From the IMG/VR virus record IMGVR_UViG_3300037193_001286, positions 1 through 64,000 of that record: 64,000 nt of DNA; one strand, 5' to 3'. This document shows, piece after piece, positions 6,706 to 15,600 of the stretch (positions are counted from its first letter, which is position 1; every line of letters starts with the position of its first letter). The notes below the pieces were generated by a model. The model made no database searches and was not told where the DNA came from. It saw nothing but the letters and a program-made list of their open reading frames with translations. Both the position numbers and the translations under genes were made by a program. This stretch comes from a virus.

Positions 6706-7983
6706 CTACGTCGGTTTGTAGAACCGTATCCAATCGAGGGCCATGTCGCAGGGGAACGTCGTGTCGGTCGTCGGATCGCCCGGCCAACTGCCGCCCAGCG
6801 CCATGTTCAACAGCACATACCATGAGGCGGTCGGTGCGCGGTTCTCCATCTCCACCGTCTTCTTGCCGTCGATGTCAAAGACCAGACGCTGCGCGCCTAG
6901 CTCGATCCCGAAGGTGTGAAAGGCCGTCAGGTCTTCGGTGATTCCGAGCGCACGGATGTCGATGGGATAACCCAACTGCTGATGGCTGCCAGCCGCGCTC
7001 GACCAGTGCTGCGTCGTATAGAAGGTCCAAGCGTTATGACCGGAGTTGATCGGCCATTCCATCATGTCGATTTCCGGTGGCCAGTTAAAAGGCGGCATCG
7101 GCATTAGCCAGAACGCGGGCCATGCGGCGCGCTCGCCAAGAACCGGCATGGCAAACCGGGCTTCCACCCGGTCGCCGACCGTAACGGTGCGCAGCTTCCG
7201 GGATGTGATCATCGACGCGGTGTGCTTGAACGGCTCATATCCGATCACCTCCTTGGTCGTCGGCTCGACAACCGGCCGCCATGGGCAGAGCGTCGTCTTT
7301 CCGGCTGCATCCAGAACGCCGTCCGGGAAGTGTTCGGAGCGGAGAATTCGCTTGCCACTGACAATGGGGATTGGATCGGTTGCCGGATATAAGGCCGGAT
7401 CCACATAAAGCCCCAGCTCCTTATTGCCAGGCTGCGTCCGGCCGTGGGCTGGCCGTGATTGCCAGCAAGGCGAACCGTCTGGCGCTAACCCGGTATCGGT
7501 CGCCTGAAATCCGTCGATGAAGTTTGTCTCGTAGGCGACGGCAAACCCGGATTTGACGCCTGACGGAACGGTATCGCTAAAGGTGATCTTGCCGATCTGC
7601 CTCGCCACCGAAGCCCCGGCGATCGTCGAACTCAGGACTACCTCGATAGTTTTGCCGGGTGCATTGTTTCCCTTGAGCTGGATGACGATGTCCTGCTCTG
7701 TGGCCTCGCCCGGATGAAAGATGAACTTGCCAGACGCCCGAAGGTAGTTGGTGCCCTCATTGGTGCCGACGCCATTGCGCGTCAGCCACGAGCCGATGAC
7801 GGTATTACGGGGACTGCCGCTAAGCGAAAGCTTCAGGCGCGCTTCCAGCGCGTTCGGTAAGACGATGGCATCCGCAATAGTCACCTTGATCGATGTGGAT
7901 GCTTTCTCCGCAGTCAAGAAGTCCAGCCACCGCGAATTGAAGCCGATCAGATAGTCGATGTCTGGCGTGGATAGACGGGTCAT
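6706..7983 (-). CDS. GH16 glycanase, probable polysaccharide depolymerase
   Basis: Four hundred and twenty-five residues from the ATG at 7983 (AAGGA 7 bases upstream). Residues about 140-425 form a GH16 domain with the diagnostic EIDMME at 304-309, giving catalytic Glu304, Asp306 and Glu309, preceded by AAWPAFWLMP. Residues about 20-135 look like a beta-sandwich of the Calx-beta kind. GH16 enzymes cleave beta-1,3 or beta-1,4 glycans, and rhizobial exopolysaccharide glycanases belong here. No signal peptide is seen, so it may be carried on the virion or released at lysis. Confidence 0.85.
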   Translation of the reverse strand: MTRLSTPDIDYLIGFNSRWLDFLTAEKASTSIKVTIADAIVLPNALEARLKLSLSGSPRNTVIGSWLTRNGVGTNEGTNYLRASGKFIFHPGEATEQDIVIQLKGNNAPGKTIEVVLSSTIAGASVARQIGKITFSDTVPSGVKSGFAVAYETNFIDGFQATDTGLAPDGSPCWQSRPAHGRTQPGNKELGLYVDPALYPATDPIPIVSGKRILRSEHFPDGVLDAAGKTTLCPWRPVVEPTTKEVIGYEPFKHTASMITSRKLRTVTVGDRVEARFAMPVLGERAAWPAFWLMPMPPFNWPPEIDMMEWPINSGHNAWTFYTTQHWSSAAGSHQQLGYPIDIRALGITEDLTAFHTFGIELGAQRLVFDIDGKKTVEMENRAPTASWYVLLNMALGGSWPGDPTTDTTFPCDMALDWIRFYKPT

Positions 7984-8031
7984 AGCGAGTCCTTCCATGG
8001 GGAGTGGGCGTCATCTCGACGGCCGTTAATT

Positions 8032-8112
8032 TCAGAGGATGCCAGCGATCATGATGCTGCCGACCAACAATGCGGCGAGCACGAGAATCACGATGGCTTC
8101 GCTCTGGTGCAT
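8032..8112 (-). CDS. 26-residue membrane peptide
   Basis: A short frame encodes MHQSEAIVILVLAALLVGSI followed by MIAGIL. It is almost entirely one membrane helix. It starts 3 bases after the stop of the next upstream gene and is packed like a real gene, but its ribosome-binding site is weak. It may be a small lysis or accessory membrane peptide. Confidence 0.4.
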   Translation of the reverse strand: MHQSEAIVILVLAALLVGSIMIAGIL

Positions 8113-8115
8113 GGT

Positions 8116-8430
8116 TCACTGTCCGCTTGGCGGAACCCTCTTGCCTTCAAGAAGCGCGATCCTGCGGCGCAGATGGCGGATTGTGTTTTCCTGTCGCATC
8201 GCCAGCTTCTCTGCGATCACCAGTTCGTCACGCTGGCGCTGGATGATAGCGTTCAGTTCGCCGCGCTCCTCCTGCAACTGGTCGGTCAACTCTCGGAAGC
8301 CAGTCGTTATGGAAGAACCGAGATCGACGCGCGTTCGCGACCGCGCGACATAGACCGTTCCGAAGACGGTGACGATTGCGGTCACGACAGCGCCGCCAAA
8401 CGTGAGCAACGGAGCAAGGTCGAAATCCAC
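8116..8430 (-). CDS. Membrane-anchored coiled-coil protein
   Basis: One hundred and four residues: one N-terminal membrane helix (LLTFGGAVVTAIVTVFGTVYVA, residues about 8-29) then a long charged coiled coil (FRELTDQLQEERGELNAIIQ). The layout resembles i-spanins and phage membrane-tethered accessory proteins, but clear Rz/Rz1 genes occur 1 kb away. Function unknown. Confidence 0.65.
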   Translation of the reverse strand: MDFDLAPLLTFGGAVVTAIVTVFGTVYVARSRTRVDLGSSITTGFRELTDQLQEERGELNAIIQRQRDELVIAEKLAMRQENTIRHLRRRIALLEGKRVPPSGQ

Positions 8431-8433
8431 ATC

Positions 8434-8619
8434 TCATTCCTTCGGCTCGACCGTCTCGACGAATTTCTGATGCTCGTTATGCATTCGTTCGATGTGTTCT
8501 TGAAAGGCGGTCGCTATTTCCTCTTTCGCTTGCCGGATCGAAATCCGGTAAGTGATGATTCCGCAGCTGATGGCAACTACGAACGTTGCGGTGACGGTGA
8601 CGAAGGCCGACATATCCAT
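8434..8619 (-). CDS. Small membrane protein with cytoplasmic helix
   Basis: Sixty-one residues: an N-terminal membrane helix (FVTVTATFVVAISCGIITY) followed by a charged helix (QAKEEIATAFQEHIERMHNE). The layout resembles the adjacent 104-residue protein, so the two may form a pair. It abuts the gene for the ethylene-receptor-like membrane protein. Function unknown. Confidence 0.6.
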   Translation of the reverse strand: MDMSAFVTVTATFVVAISCGIITYRISIRQAKEEIATAFQEHIERMHNEHQKFVETVEPKE

Positions 8620-9000
8620 TTATCCGGTCCTTTGCAGTCTGCGATCCGCAAGATAGTCGTTGATGACCATGCCCGCCGTTATGACAGAGACGGCAGCCAT
8701 TGCCGCGCGGATCAGGATGTCCAGACGGTACACGCCGGTAAACAGAGTGACGACCGATGTCAGGTGCGAAAGCCCGCATAGAAAAATGAATGCGCCGAAC
8801 AGGAGGCGCATCGAAGGCCTGATGCGGGTGCGCGGCACTTGCTTGATGAAAATCAGTGATATGCCGATGGCGAAGTATGCGGCGAACGTCGAGAGATCGG
8901 CGAGCACGTAAAGGAAGATCATCAGCGGATCGTTGGTGAGGCAGATCGCATGCTGGCTATAGCGCTCCGCGCCGAAAAAATTCAGAATGTTATTCCACAT
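8620..9000 (-). CDS. Stand-alone ethylene-binding-domain-like membrane protein
   Basis: One hundred and twenty-six residues with three strongly hydrophobic helices. The pattern follows the N-terminal sensor domain of ETR1-type receptors: Asp35 and Tyr42 in helix 1 (ADLSTFAAYFAIG), Ile72, Cys75 and His79 in helix 2 (FGAFIFLCGLSHL), and a third helix AAMAAVSVITAG. The spacings D-7-Y-30-I-3-C-4-H equal those of ETR1 D25, Y32, I62, C65 and H69, where C65 and H69 bind the copper cofactor. ETR1 P36 is replaced by Gly46. No kinase or output domain follows; the protein ends 17 residues after helix 3. Confidence 0.72.
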   Translation of the reverse strand: MWNNILNFFGAERYSQHAICLTNDPLMIFLYVLADLSTFAAYFAIGISLIFIKQVPRTRIRPSMRLLFGAFIFLCGLSHLTSVVTLFTGVYRLDILIRAAMAAVSVITAGMVINDYLADRRLQRTG

Positions 9001-9457
9001 TGCGCACTACCTCGAATGGGAACTGAACGAGCACGTCCTGTTGCGAGTGCGTCGGGCACGAGCTATCGACGACTGAGCGATAAAGCCACCGACCGGGATA
9101 AACGCTTTCCGGCAGCTGAATATAGATTGTGGCATCGTCGGTTCGCTTGATCTCGGTCGACATGATGGGGCGACTGAGCACCACTGTTACTGGCGGCCCT
9201 CCCCCTTGATAGGTGAAGCTGGAAATGATTGTGCCGGGACAGGAGGCATTCCGCCGCGTGGACATCCGATAATGGAGGGCACCCCTGTAAGGAACGCTCT
9301 GGGAAATGTCGCTTGGCCCTTCGGTGACCTGGACGACCGGCCCCTCGACCGCGAAGTTATAGAGCACGCCGAACGAGATCGCCCCGGCAATAAGCGCAAC
9401 GCCTGCCGCCTGAGCGAACCAATACCACACGGTCGCGAGATATGCGGGGAACCTCAT
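8990..9457 (-). CDS. Hypothetical protein with N-terminal membrane anchor
   Basis: One hundred and fifty-five residues from the ATG at 9457 (GGAGG upstream). A membrane helix at residues about 15-35 (AAGVALIAGAISFGVLYNF) is followed by a beta-rich periplasmic-type domain with two Cys (residues about 70 and 135) that could form a disulfide. Its end overlaps the ethylene-receptor-like gene by 11 bases, so the two are coupled. No family is recognised. Confidence 0.65.
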   Translation of the reverse strand: MRFPAYLATVWYWFAQAAGVALIAGAISFGVLYNFAVEGPVVQVTEGPSDISQSVPYRGALHYRMSTRRNASCPGTIISSFTYQGGGPPVTVVLSRPIMSTEIKRTDDATIYIQLPESVYPGRWLYRSVVDSSCPTHSQQDVLVQFPFEVVRNVE

Positions 9458-9466
9458 CGGCACCTC

Positions 9467-9682
9467 CTACTTCCAGCACTTCTGCGCCCGGCCGAACGCA
9501 TTGTGTGCGGCGACGCCCTTCCCTGTGGGCGTCAATTCCGGATCACTTGCCAACTTGACGGCTCCTCCGGGGACTACGGGAATCTTCCTCCACCCCGCGC
9601 AATTGCTGGCATTCGTCGTGCACCCCGCCACCAAGAAGCTCATTGCAAAGAGCAATGCCATCCAAACCTTGAATCCTGTCAT
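9467..9682 (-). CDS. Rz1-like outer-membrane spanin lipoprotein
   Basis: Seventy-one residues with signal sequence and lipobox LVAGC (Cys21), then the alphaproteobacterial Rz1 pattern NCAGWRKI, ASDPELTPTGKGVAAHNAFG and a terminal CW motif. It would sit in the outer membrane and join the Rz-like partner to disrupt the envelope at lysis. The gene overlaps the Rz frame in another reading frame, as spanin genes often do. Confidence 0.82.
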   Translation of the reverse strand: MTGFKVWMALLFAMSFLVAGCTTNASNCAGWRKIPVVPGGAVKLASDPELTPTGKGVAAHNAFGRAQKCWK

Positions 9683-9839
9683 CGATCCGCTCCCTTTTTT
9701 CGATAGCGGCTATCGTGTCCTTCAATTGCTCTGTCCGCAGATCGCTACGGCCCTTCAGATAGCCAGCGCCGAACAACAGCACGGCGGCGATAAGTACCCC
9801 GGCGACAGCGCCCCATCTGCCGGTCAACAGAGCGATCAC
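9543..9839 (-). CDS. Rz-like inner-membrane spanin
   Basis: Ninety-eight residues: N-terminal membrane helix (AVAGVLIAAVLLFGAGYLKG), then a short coiled coil (LRTEQLKDTIAAIEKRERID). Position between endolysin and Rz1-like gene, plus overlap with the latter, identify it as the i-spanin. Its start overlaps the endolysin stop as ATGA. Confidence 0.75.
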   Translation of the reverse strand: MIALLTGRWGAVAGVLIAAVLLFGAGYLKGRSDLRTEQLKDTIAAIEKRERIDDRIQGLDGIALCNELLGGGVHDECQQLRGVEEDSRSPRRSRQVGK

Positions 9840-10708
9840 GCCAGAGCCTCCTCATTCAGATTGAGCGCATCGACCAGGCGCTCCTTCTTGCGCTTGGCAT
9901 ACCAGCGATAAGCGATCCCGCCAGCAGCGAGCATGGCACCGCCGATGGCGAGCACGGCAACTGTCGTCGTGATCCAGTCCCCGGCCGAACTGAATGGCGT
10001 GAGTTGTTCCTGCAAGGTTTGCAGGGTGCCAGCTATACCTCCGGCACCAATGCCGCCGCCTGTCGCCGCATCGGCGGGTGCTGGCGATGGCGGCTGCTGA
10101 GCGTCTTCGATCTGCGCCTTGTTCTCGCCCCCCGCGATGAAGGCGACCTGCGCGACTTGCTTGCTGCCTTCGGCTTCTGCCTTTCCGATCTTGCGGACGC
10201 TCTCGACTCGTCTTGTCCAGCCGCCAGCGAACGTCGGCCATGGCTTGAGCGCCTTCAGAAATGACATGCGACGGTCGCACATTCGGTCGACCAATGCCGC
10301 GTGATTTTCCGTAGCGTCAATCGCGGCAAGAGTGCCAACCCCGATTACGCCATCGATCTTGCCGTGATAGGTCGAGCCAAGCGCCCGCTGTAGCCACTTG
10401 ATCGACTGTCTTGGACCACTGTTTACGGCCCCGTCAAAGACCGCGTAATCGACGCCTTTGGGGAGCTTGTCGCCCTGTATCGTAACCCAATATTGCTCGC
10501 GATAAATTTCGTCGCGCTCGTGCGCCGTCATCTGCTTGACTGAACGCGTCGGCAGTTTCTTACGGCGTCGATAGGCATCGTAAACGCGCTGCGTCACGCC
10601 CTGGTTGGTGGCCCCGCCCGGATCGAGCGGATGGTTGCTGTATCCGCCCTCATGGACGAGCACCCGCGCGAGACATGTCTTGAAGCGTGTGGATCGTGTG
10701 GTAGCCAC
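9836..10708 (-). CDS. GH108 endolysin with C-terminal membrane helix
   Basis: Two hundred and ninety residues. The GH108 N-acetylmuramidase signature HEGGYSNHPLDPGGATNQG lies at residues 19-37 with catalytic Glu20; the C-terminal PG_binding_3 part (SIKWLQRAL, DGVIGVGTLAAI) follows to about residue 170. A linker rich in Ala, Pro and Gly leads to a membrane helix at about 245-267 and a basic tail. Fusion to a membrane segment suggests a tethered endolysin; no separate holin gene is obvious. Confidence 0.88.
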   Translation of the reverse strand: MATTRSTRFKTCLARVLVHEGGYSNHPLDPGGATNQGVTQRVYDAYRRRKKLPTRSVKQMTAHERDEIYREQYWVTIQGDKLPKGVDYAVFDGAVNSGPRQSIKWLQRALGSTYHGKIDGVIGVGTLAAIDATENHAALVDRMCDRRMSFLKALKPWPTFAGGWTRRVESVRKIGKAEAEGSKQVAQVAFIAGGENKAQIEDAQQPPSPAPADAATGGGIGAGGIAGTLQTLQEQLTPFSSAGDWITTTVAVLAIGGAMLAAGGIAYRWYAKRKKERLVDALNLNEEALA

Positions 10709-10727
10709 GACGTTACCTCATAGTAGG

Positions 10728-11057
10728 TTAGGCCCCTCCTGCGGCGGCATAGGCGTTCGATCTGGCATCCCAAATCTGGCCCATGGCGTATTCGATATCG
10801 CCGTCCGGAACTGCGTCGCCGCCACCACTTTCGAGTGTCGCGGCAATCGTCGGGTTTGATGCCGCGATGTGAAGTGCGAGCAGAATCGCCTTGTCCTCGC
10901 CAGTCATGACGCGACCCGCATAGGCCATCCTGTTGGCGTGGTTCGGGGTAGTGTCCGCTTCTGTCGCGACGTTCTGCGCAGCCTTAAGCGCAATGAACGC
11001 GACGCGGGTGTAGAAGGTGGGATTGGACGCGGCAGTGATGATGTCTTTGGTCGCCAT
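10728..11057 (-). CDS. Hypothetical virion-associated protein
   Basis: One hundred and nine residues starting MATKDIITAA, Ala-rich and helical, without signal or membrane segment. It lies between the endolysin and tail fibre genes, where such proteins are common in rhizobial phages. No function is recognised. Confidence 0.6.
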   Translation of the reverse strand: MATKDIITAASNPTFYTRVAFIALKAAQNVATEADTTPNHANRMAYAGRVMTGEDKAILLALHIAASNPTIAATLESGGGDAVPDGDIEYAMGQIWDARSNAYAAAGGA

Positions 11058-11071
11058 CGGTCGGTATCTCC

Positions 11072-11389
11072 TTATTGCGTGGGGAAAAGCTGGTTTGTTG
11101 AGCCGAAAATATCGGCAAGGGATGGCCCGCCTGTCAGGTCGGCCGGCGCGGTGGTGATTTGCTCGTTAAGGCTGGCTGTCGGTGGAACGTAGGGCTGGCG
11201 CGGGAAGTCTGGATTGTCTGCGAGCCATTGCCGAATGAGCGGCGAGATCCCATAAGGATCGTCCGGGCGCGAAACAAACCGGGTGTCATGGGTCGCCCCG
11301 GTAGTGTCGGTGATGTTGCAATCAACGAGGAAAACGTCTGCCTCGTTGGTGGTGTAGACTGCCGATACGGAATTCAGTTGTGGTTCCAT
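11072..11389 (-). CDS. Hypothetical protein, possible fibre accessory
   Basis: One hundred and five residues, beta-rich N-terminal half and Pro-rich C-terminal half (DNPDFPRQPYVPP). It directly follows the tail fibre gene (adjacent start and stop), the usual place of tail-fibre assembly proteins. The size and ISPLIRQWLADNPD segment fit such a role loosely; this is inference. Confidence 0.55.
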   Translation of the reverse strand: MEPQLNSVSAVYTTNEADVFLVDCNITDTTGATHDTRFVSRPDDPYGISPLIRQWLADNPDFPRQPYVPPTASLNEQITTAPADLTGGPSLADIFGSTNQLFPTQ

Positions 11390-12645
11390 CAGGCTACCCT
11401 TTCAGCAAGTGTGAAACTGGCACCGCTCACCGTCGCTACCCCGCGCGCTCGCCACGTCCCCGCAAGCGCCGTGCCGGTTCCTGACAGGGTGTACAGTGTT
11501 GTTCCGGTGGCTAACCGAACGACGGCGGTGGCATTCCTATTGACCGAAGCATCGTCAATCAGGACCGTATGGCCGACTGGGAAACTCGTAGTGGTGTCGA
11601 CCGTCGTCGTTGATACCTGCGCAAAGCCGGTGCTGTTGATGCCGTCGAGCGTTCCCGCATTCACGAGACCGGACAGAGCAGCTGCAAGCTGCGACGGAGT
11701 CGACGGGCGAAGGTAGTTATTCGATACCGTGTCGATCTGCGTCATGATGAAGCCGATGGTGGCGTTCGTCGTGTCGTATTCCGACCGGAACAGGCGGGCC
11801 GCTATGTCACCACTGGAATCACGCTTGGCGAGCGTGTTGGCCGTCCCTGCGAGGGCATCAACCGGCTGATTGCCCGCGTGCCAAATCTCGTTGCCGAACG
11901 TAAGGGCTTTGTTGGTATCCCCTTCGAGCTGCAATGGATACGGCGCTTCGTATGCGCCGTCGCCGGTACGGTCGACCAGCACATAGAAATTTTGTCCATC
12001 GACGTGCATCCAAAAGTCATAGGCGCTCGCCGTCGTATCGGTGAGCTTGATACTTGGCGCAGCCGCTTGGACCTCAATCCCGGCCGTTGTGTTGGTGCCG
12101 ATGATGACTGTCTGCCCGCCTTCGGAGATGTTCAGTGTCCCGTCGACCGTGACAACGCCAGCGGTCGAGATGTTCAGGTATGACGTGAAAACGCCGCTCA
12201 CCCATTTGCCGAGGCGAAGCGTGGCGTTGTTTGCGCCGATCAGCCCGGCGCTGTTGGCGTCGTTGCCGAACATGAGCGCTGGCGTCGTGCTGTTCTGCCG
12301 GTTGACGGCAAAGACCGAATTGCCTTCCGCACCCGTCGTGACGCGCGCATCCTGTACGGCAACGAGGGCATTGGCGACGGCTGTCGACGTGCCATTGAAA
12401 ACCACTGCACTGTCGAGTGTGACAGTGCCGCCCATGTACCTAGAAACCGCTTCCCATGCAGTGTTGGCCGAGTTGCGCACCTGCATCCGGCCGGTGGAGG
12501 TGTTGAACCAGAGCTGCCCGGCAACCTTGACGGTCGGCTCGACCGTGCCGGAATTCGAGGAGAATAGCGCCGCGAGCGCTGCGTTGATGTCGGTGCGCAC
12601 CGCAAGGCCGGGACCGTTATCAATAACCTGATCGTGTTGCGCCAT
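11389..12645 (-). CDS. Tail fibre protein
   Basis: Four hundred and eighteen residues. The N-terminal segment (VRTDINAALAALFSSNSG, then AGQLWFNTS and a RNSANTAWEAV motif) is the conserved virion-attachment part of many siphophage tail fibres. The rest is Ser, Thr, Gly and Val rich with a beta-structured repeat character, ending in a compact C-terminal domain that may bind the host receptor. It is followed by a small gene for a possible assembly protein. Confidence 0.75.
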   Translation of the reverse strand: MAQHDQVIDNGPGLAVRTDINAALAALFSSNSGTVEPTVKVAGQLWFNTSTGRMQVRNSANTAWEAVSRYMGGTVTLDSAVVFNGTSTAVANALVAVQDARVTTGAEGNSVFAVNRQNSTTPALMFGNDANSAGLIGANNATLRLGKWVSGVFTSYLNISTAGVVTVDGTLNISEGGQTVIIGTNTTAGIEVQAAAPSIKLTDTTASAYDFWMHVDGQNFYVLVDRTGDGAYEAPYPLQLEGDTNKALTFGNEIWHAGNQPVDALAGTANTLAKRDSSGDIAARLFRSEYDTTNATIGFIMTQIDTVSNNYLRPSTPSQLAAALSGLVNAGTLDGINSTGFAQVSTTTVDTTTSFPVGHTVLIDDASVNRNATAVVRLATGTTLYTLSGTGTALAGTWRARGVATVSGASFTLAERVA

Positions 12646-12657
12646 GGCGCGTCCTCC

Positions 12658-15600
12658 TTAATAACCGTGCGCCGACCAGTCGAAGGTGCGCGCGGCAGCG
12701 ATAAGCGCACCCCCGTTCAAAAGTTCTAGGTCGAAGCCGGTTCTTGACTTGTTGGTGATGCGGAATGTGTCGCCAGCGACGCCATTCTGAATCGCTACGG
12801 ATATCGACGGCGTGTAGGAGAATTTCACAGTGAAGTTGACGCGCATCTTGGCTTGCGTCCAAGCGACGTCGGCACCCTGCTCCATCTTCGAAGAGACGTC
12901 GGCGATGATCGACAATTCCTCGACGGCGACGTTCTGCCCGTCCGGCGCGTCCAGCCACGCCTGAAACTGGAAGCCGCGCCCGATGTACTCGCCGGATATG
13001 AACTGCGCCCATGGGGACCATACCGCTGTCCCCGACGCCGGATCGTTATCGGTCTGGCGAACGCGGATCGAAACCATCCCATCGCCGTCGTCAAATGTGC
13101 TGTCGAAGCTCTGATAATTGTCCACCAGACCGTTGCGCTGGTCGATGAAGACGTCGGACTCGTAAAACGGGAAGGCCAGCATATCGACGGAAAGGATGAC
13201 CGGAAAAACGCCGCCCATGTCGATCCTGTTGCTGAACGTATAGATGCCGGTTCCCACGTTCTCGTCGGTAATGACAATCCATTCCTGCGGTAGGCGGATT
13301 GAGACGTTGGATTTGCTGCCAGCCCATGTCGGGCTTTCGCTGATGCGGATGTATTGCTTGATCCGCTGCGTCGTAAGATTCGTTACGACTGTGCTGGCAT
13401 TGGCGGAAAAGATGCCGCTGATGTCGATGGCTTTGATGAGATACGTCCCCGGACGATAGGGCAATTCCGCCGTCGTCGCCGTGCCGGGGATTGAGGTGAG
13501 AACCTTGTTCGCGTTCACCCACGTCACGCCGCTGGTGCGCGACGAGTGGCGAATTTCGTAAGCACCGCCAATCATGACATCGAGTTCGGCAGACGGTGCC
13601 CACTGGAAAAGCGCGATGTCGCCTTTGACCTGAATGCGGAAATTGGCGACGTCGGCAGGTGGTGCGGTGCGCCCAATGACGGTGTACTTGATCTTTGTCG
13701 TAGCGCCGCGCCGACCGAGCATGCTGATCGGCGTCACCCATATATCGTAGTCGCCCTCCTGAACCTCGATATCGTGTGCCGTCTGGTCGACGCGCGTCCT
13801 GATCCAGTTGCCGTCCTTCGGCCGCCAGGCGATCTCGAACGCTGGCGCGGCCGATTGCCACGAAACCAGCATGCGAACGCCGATGGATATGGGCGACAGA
13901 GCGACAAGATAGTCTTTCGCATTGAGGCCGGAGATGCCCGGCACGCCGCCGATATTGGAGATGTCGACCTTCGGGAGGGGAACGTTCTTTTCGACGTATG
14001 CCCACTTTTCCGGCAGATGCCGAACCGCCGTCATTTCGTAGCGGTCACTTTCGCGTTGCCGGGCGGTCATGACGCGCCAGAGCGTCGGATTAAGATCGCT
14101 CGATGCAATCACGTAAATTGTGTCGGGCAATGGTGCCGTCGTAAAGGAGACGCCAAGCACTGTCCGCGATCCGGCCGAGGCGGTTACCTGCGATGTCGCC
14201 ACCGTCCCGTCAGGCAGCACGCATGAAGCGTAATAGACGCGTCCGGATACGATGGTGATCGGCGCATCGAGCGTCAGCTGCGTCTTCGTCGCCGCGACAA
14301 GCCTGCCGCCCCGGCGCTCGCCGCCGATATTGACATCCGCCACTTTGACGATGTCGCCCGGCCGCGCCCATGCCGCCTCAAGCCCGGCCACGAAATCGAC
14401 CGTCTCGGCTTCATAGTTGTCGGTGTACATCGCCCATTTGCCGACACGGATAGCCTGAGCTTCAGACGTGCAGCCGATGGCGTCGATTTCCTCGCGCAGC
14501 AGACCGTATTTGGAAATCGACGTGACATCCTCGACGAGGGCTGGCCGCCGCTCGCCCAGATTTTCCGGGTCGTTCCAGTAGACGGTGTACATGTTATGAC
14601 GGGCGCGAACGTCGCCACCGTGATAGTTGAATGCGCCGTCGATGACGTTGGCGTTGGTATAGAGCGCGACGGGATCGGACGGCATGTCGGCGATGGCGAC
14701 CATCTGCCCGCCAGACCAGTAGGTGGCACCCCGGAAGACAGAGGCCATAGAGGCAAGAAGATCGAACGCTTCCTGTTGGGAGCTGATCACCGCGTTACAG
14801 GTGAAGCGCGGCTCGGTTCCTCCTTGCCCGTTAGGCACCAGCCCATCGCACCACTGGGCGATCTTGTAGAGCGTCCATTTGTCGATATCGGTAGCCTTGA
14901 CGAAATCGCCGAGGCCGTAGCGACTTTGCGTCACAAGATCATAGAAAACCCACGCCGGATTGTTGGTCCATGCCTGCTTGAATGTCCCGGTCCATGTGCC
15001 TGTATACTTCCGCGTCTCCGGGTCGTAGTTCGATGGCACCTGCACCAAGAGGCCCTTGATGTCGTAGGTGCGCTTCGGGATCGACTGAAATTGCTCCGCG
15101 TCGATGGTCACGCCCATCACGGCAGACAGCGTGTAGTTCACCTTCGAATCGATGATCGACGTGAAGGAATCCCAATAGAGATCGTTTTGCAGTTTCAGTT
15201 GCGTCGAGTCGGCGGTGATGCGCCTGATCTGGATATCCCACGGCGGATTCCCGATCAGGTCGAATGTCAGGGATCGCTGGTAGCGGGTGTTCGTCTTGCC
15301 GCTGATCTCATGCCGGGTGACCAGCTGATAGCCGCCGCCATTCGACTGCAAATATATTTCGAAGATCAGGCTGGTGCCTCTGATGTCGCCGTCGTCTTCC
15401 TGCCTCTGAAGTGCCGGAACAGAGACCGTGACGCGACAGCGATCAATATCCCCGTTTATGATCGTGCGGGTGATCGGGGTCGTAGTCTTGACTTGCAGGT
15501 TTACGGCGGTTTCCGCCTGTTGCGCGGCAAAGCCCGACAGTAGCGGTTGGTCCGGCCAACCAGAGTTCCCGGCGATTGTCCAGTTCGAAAAGTTAGACGT

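Noticed and set aside
13546-15543. Long + strand frames opposite the J-like gene
   Set aside because: Antisense shadows of a GC-rich gene; no start signals and no recognisable protein features.
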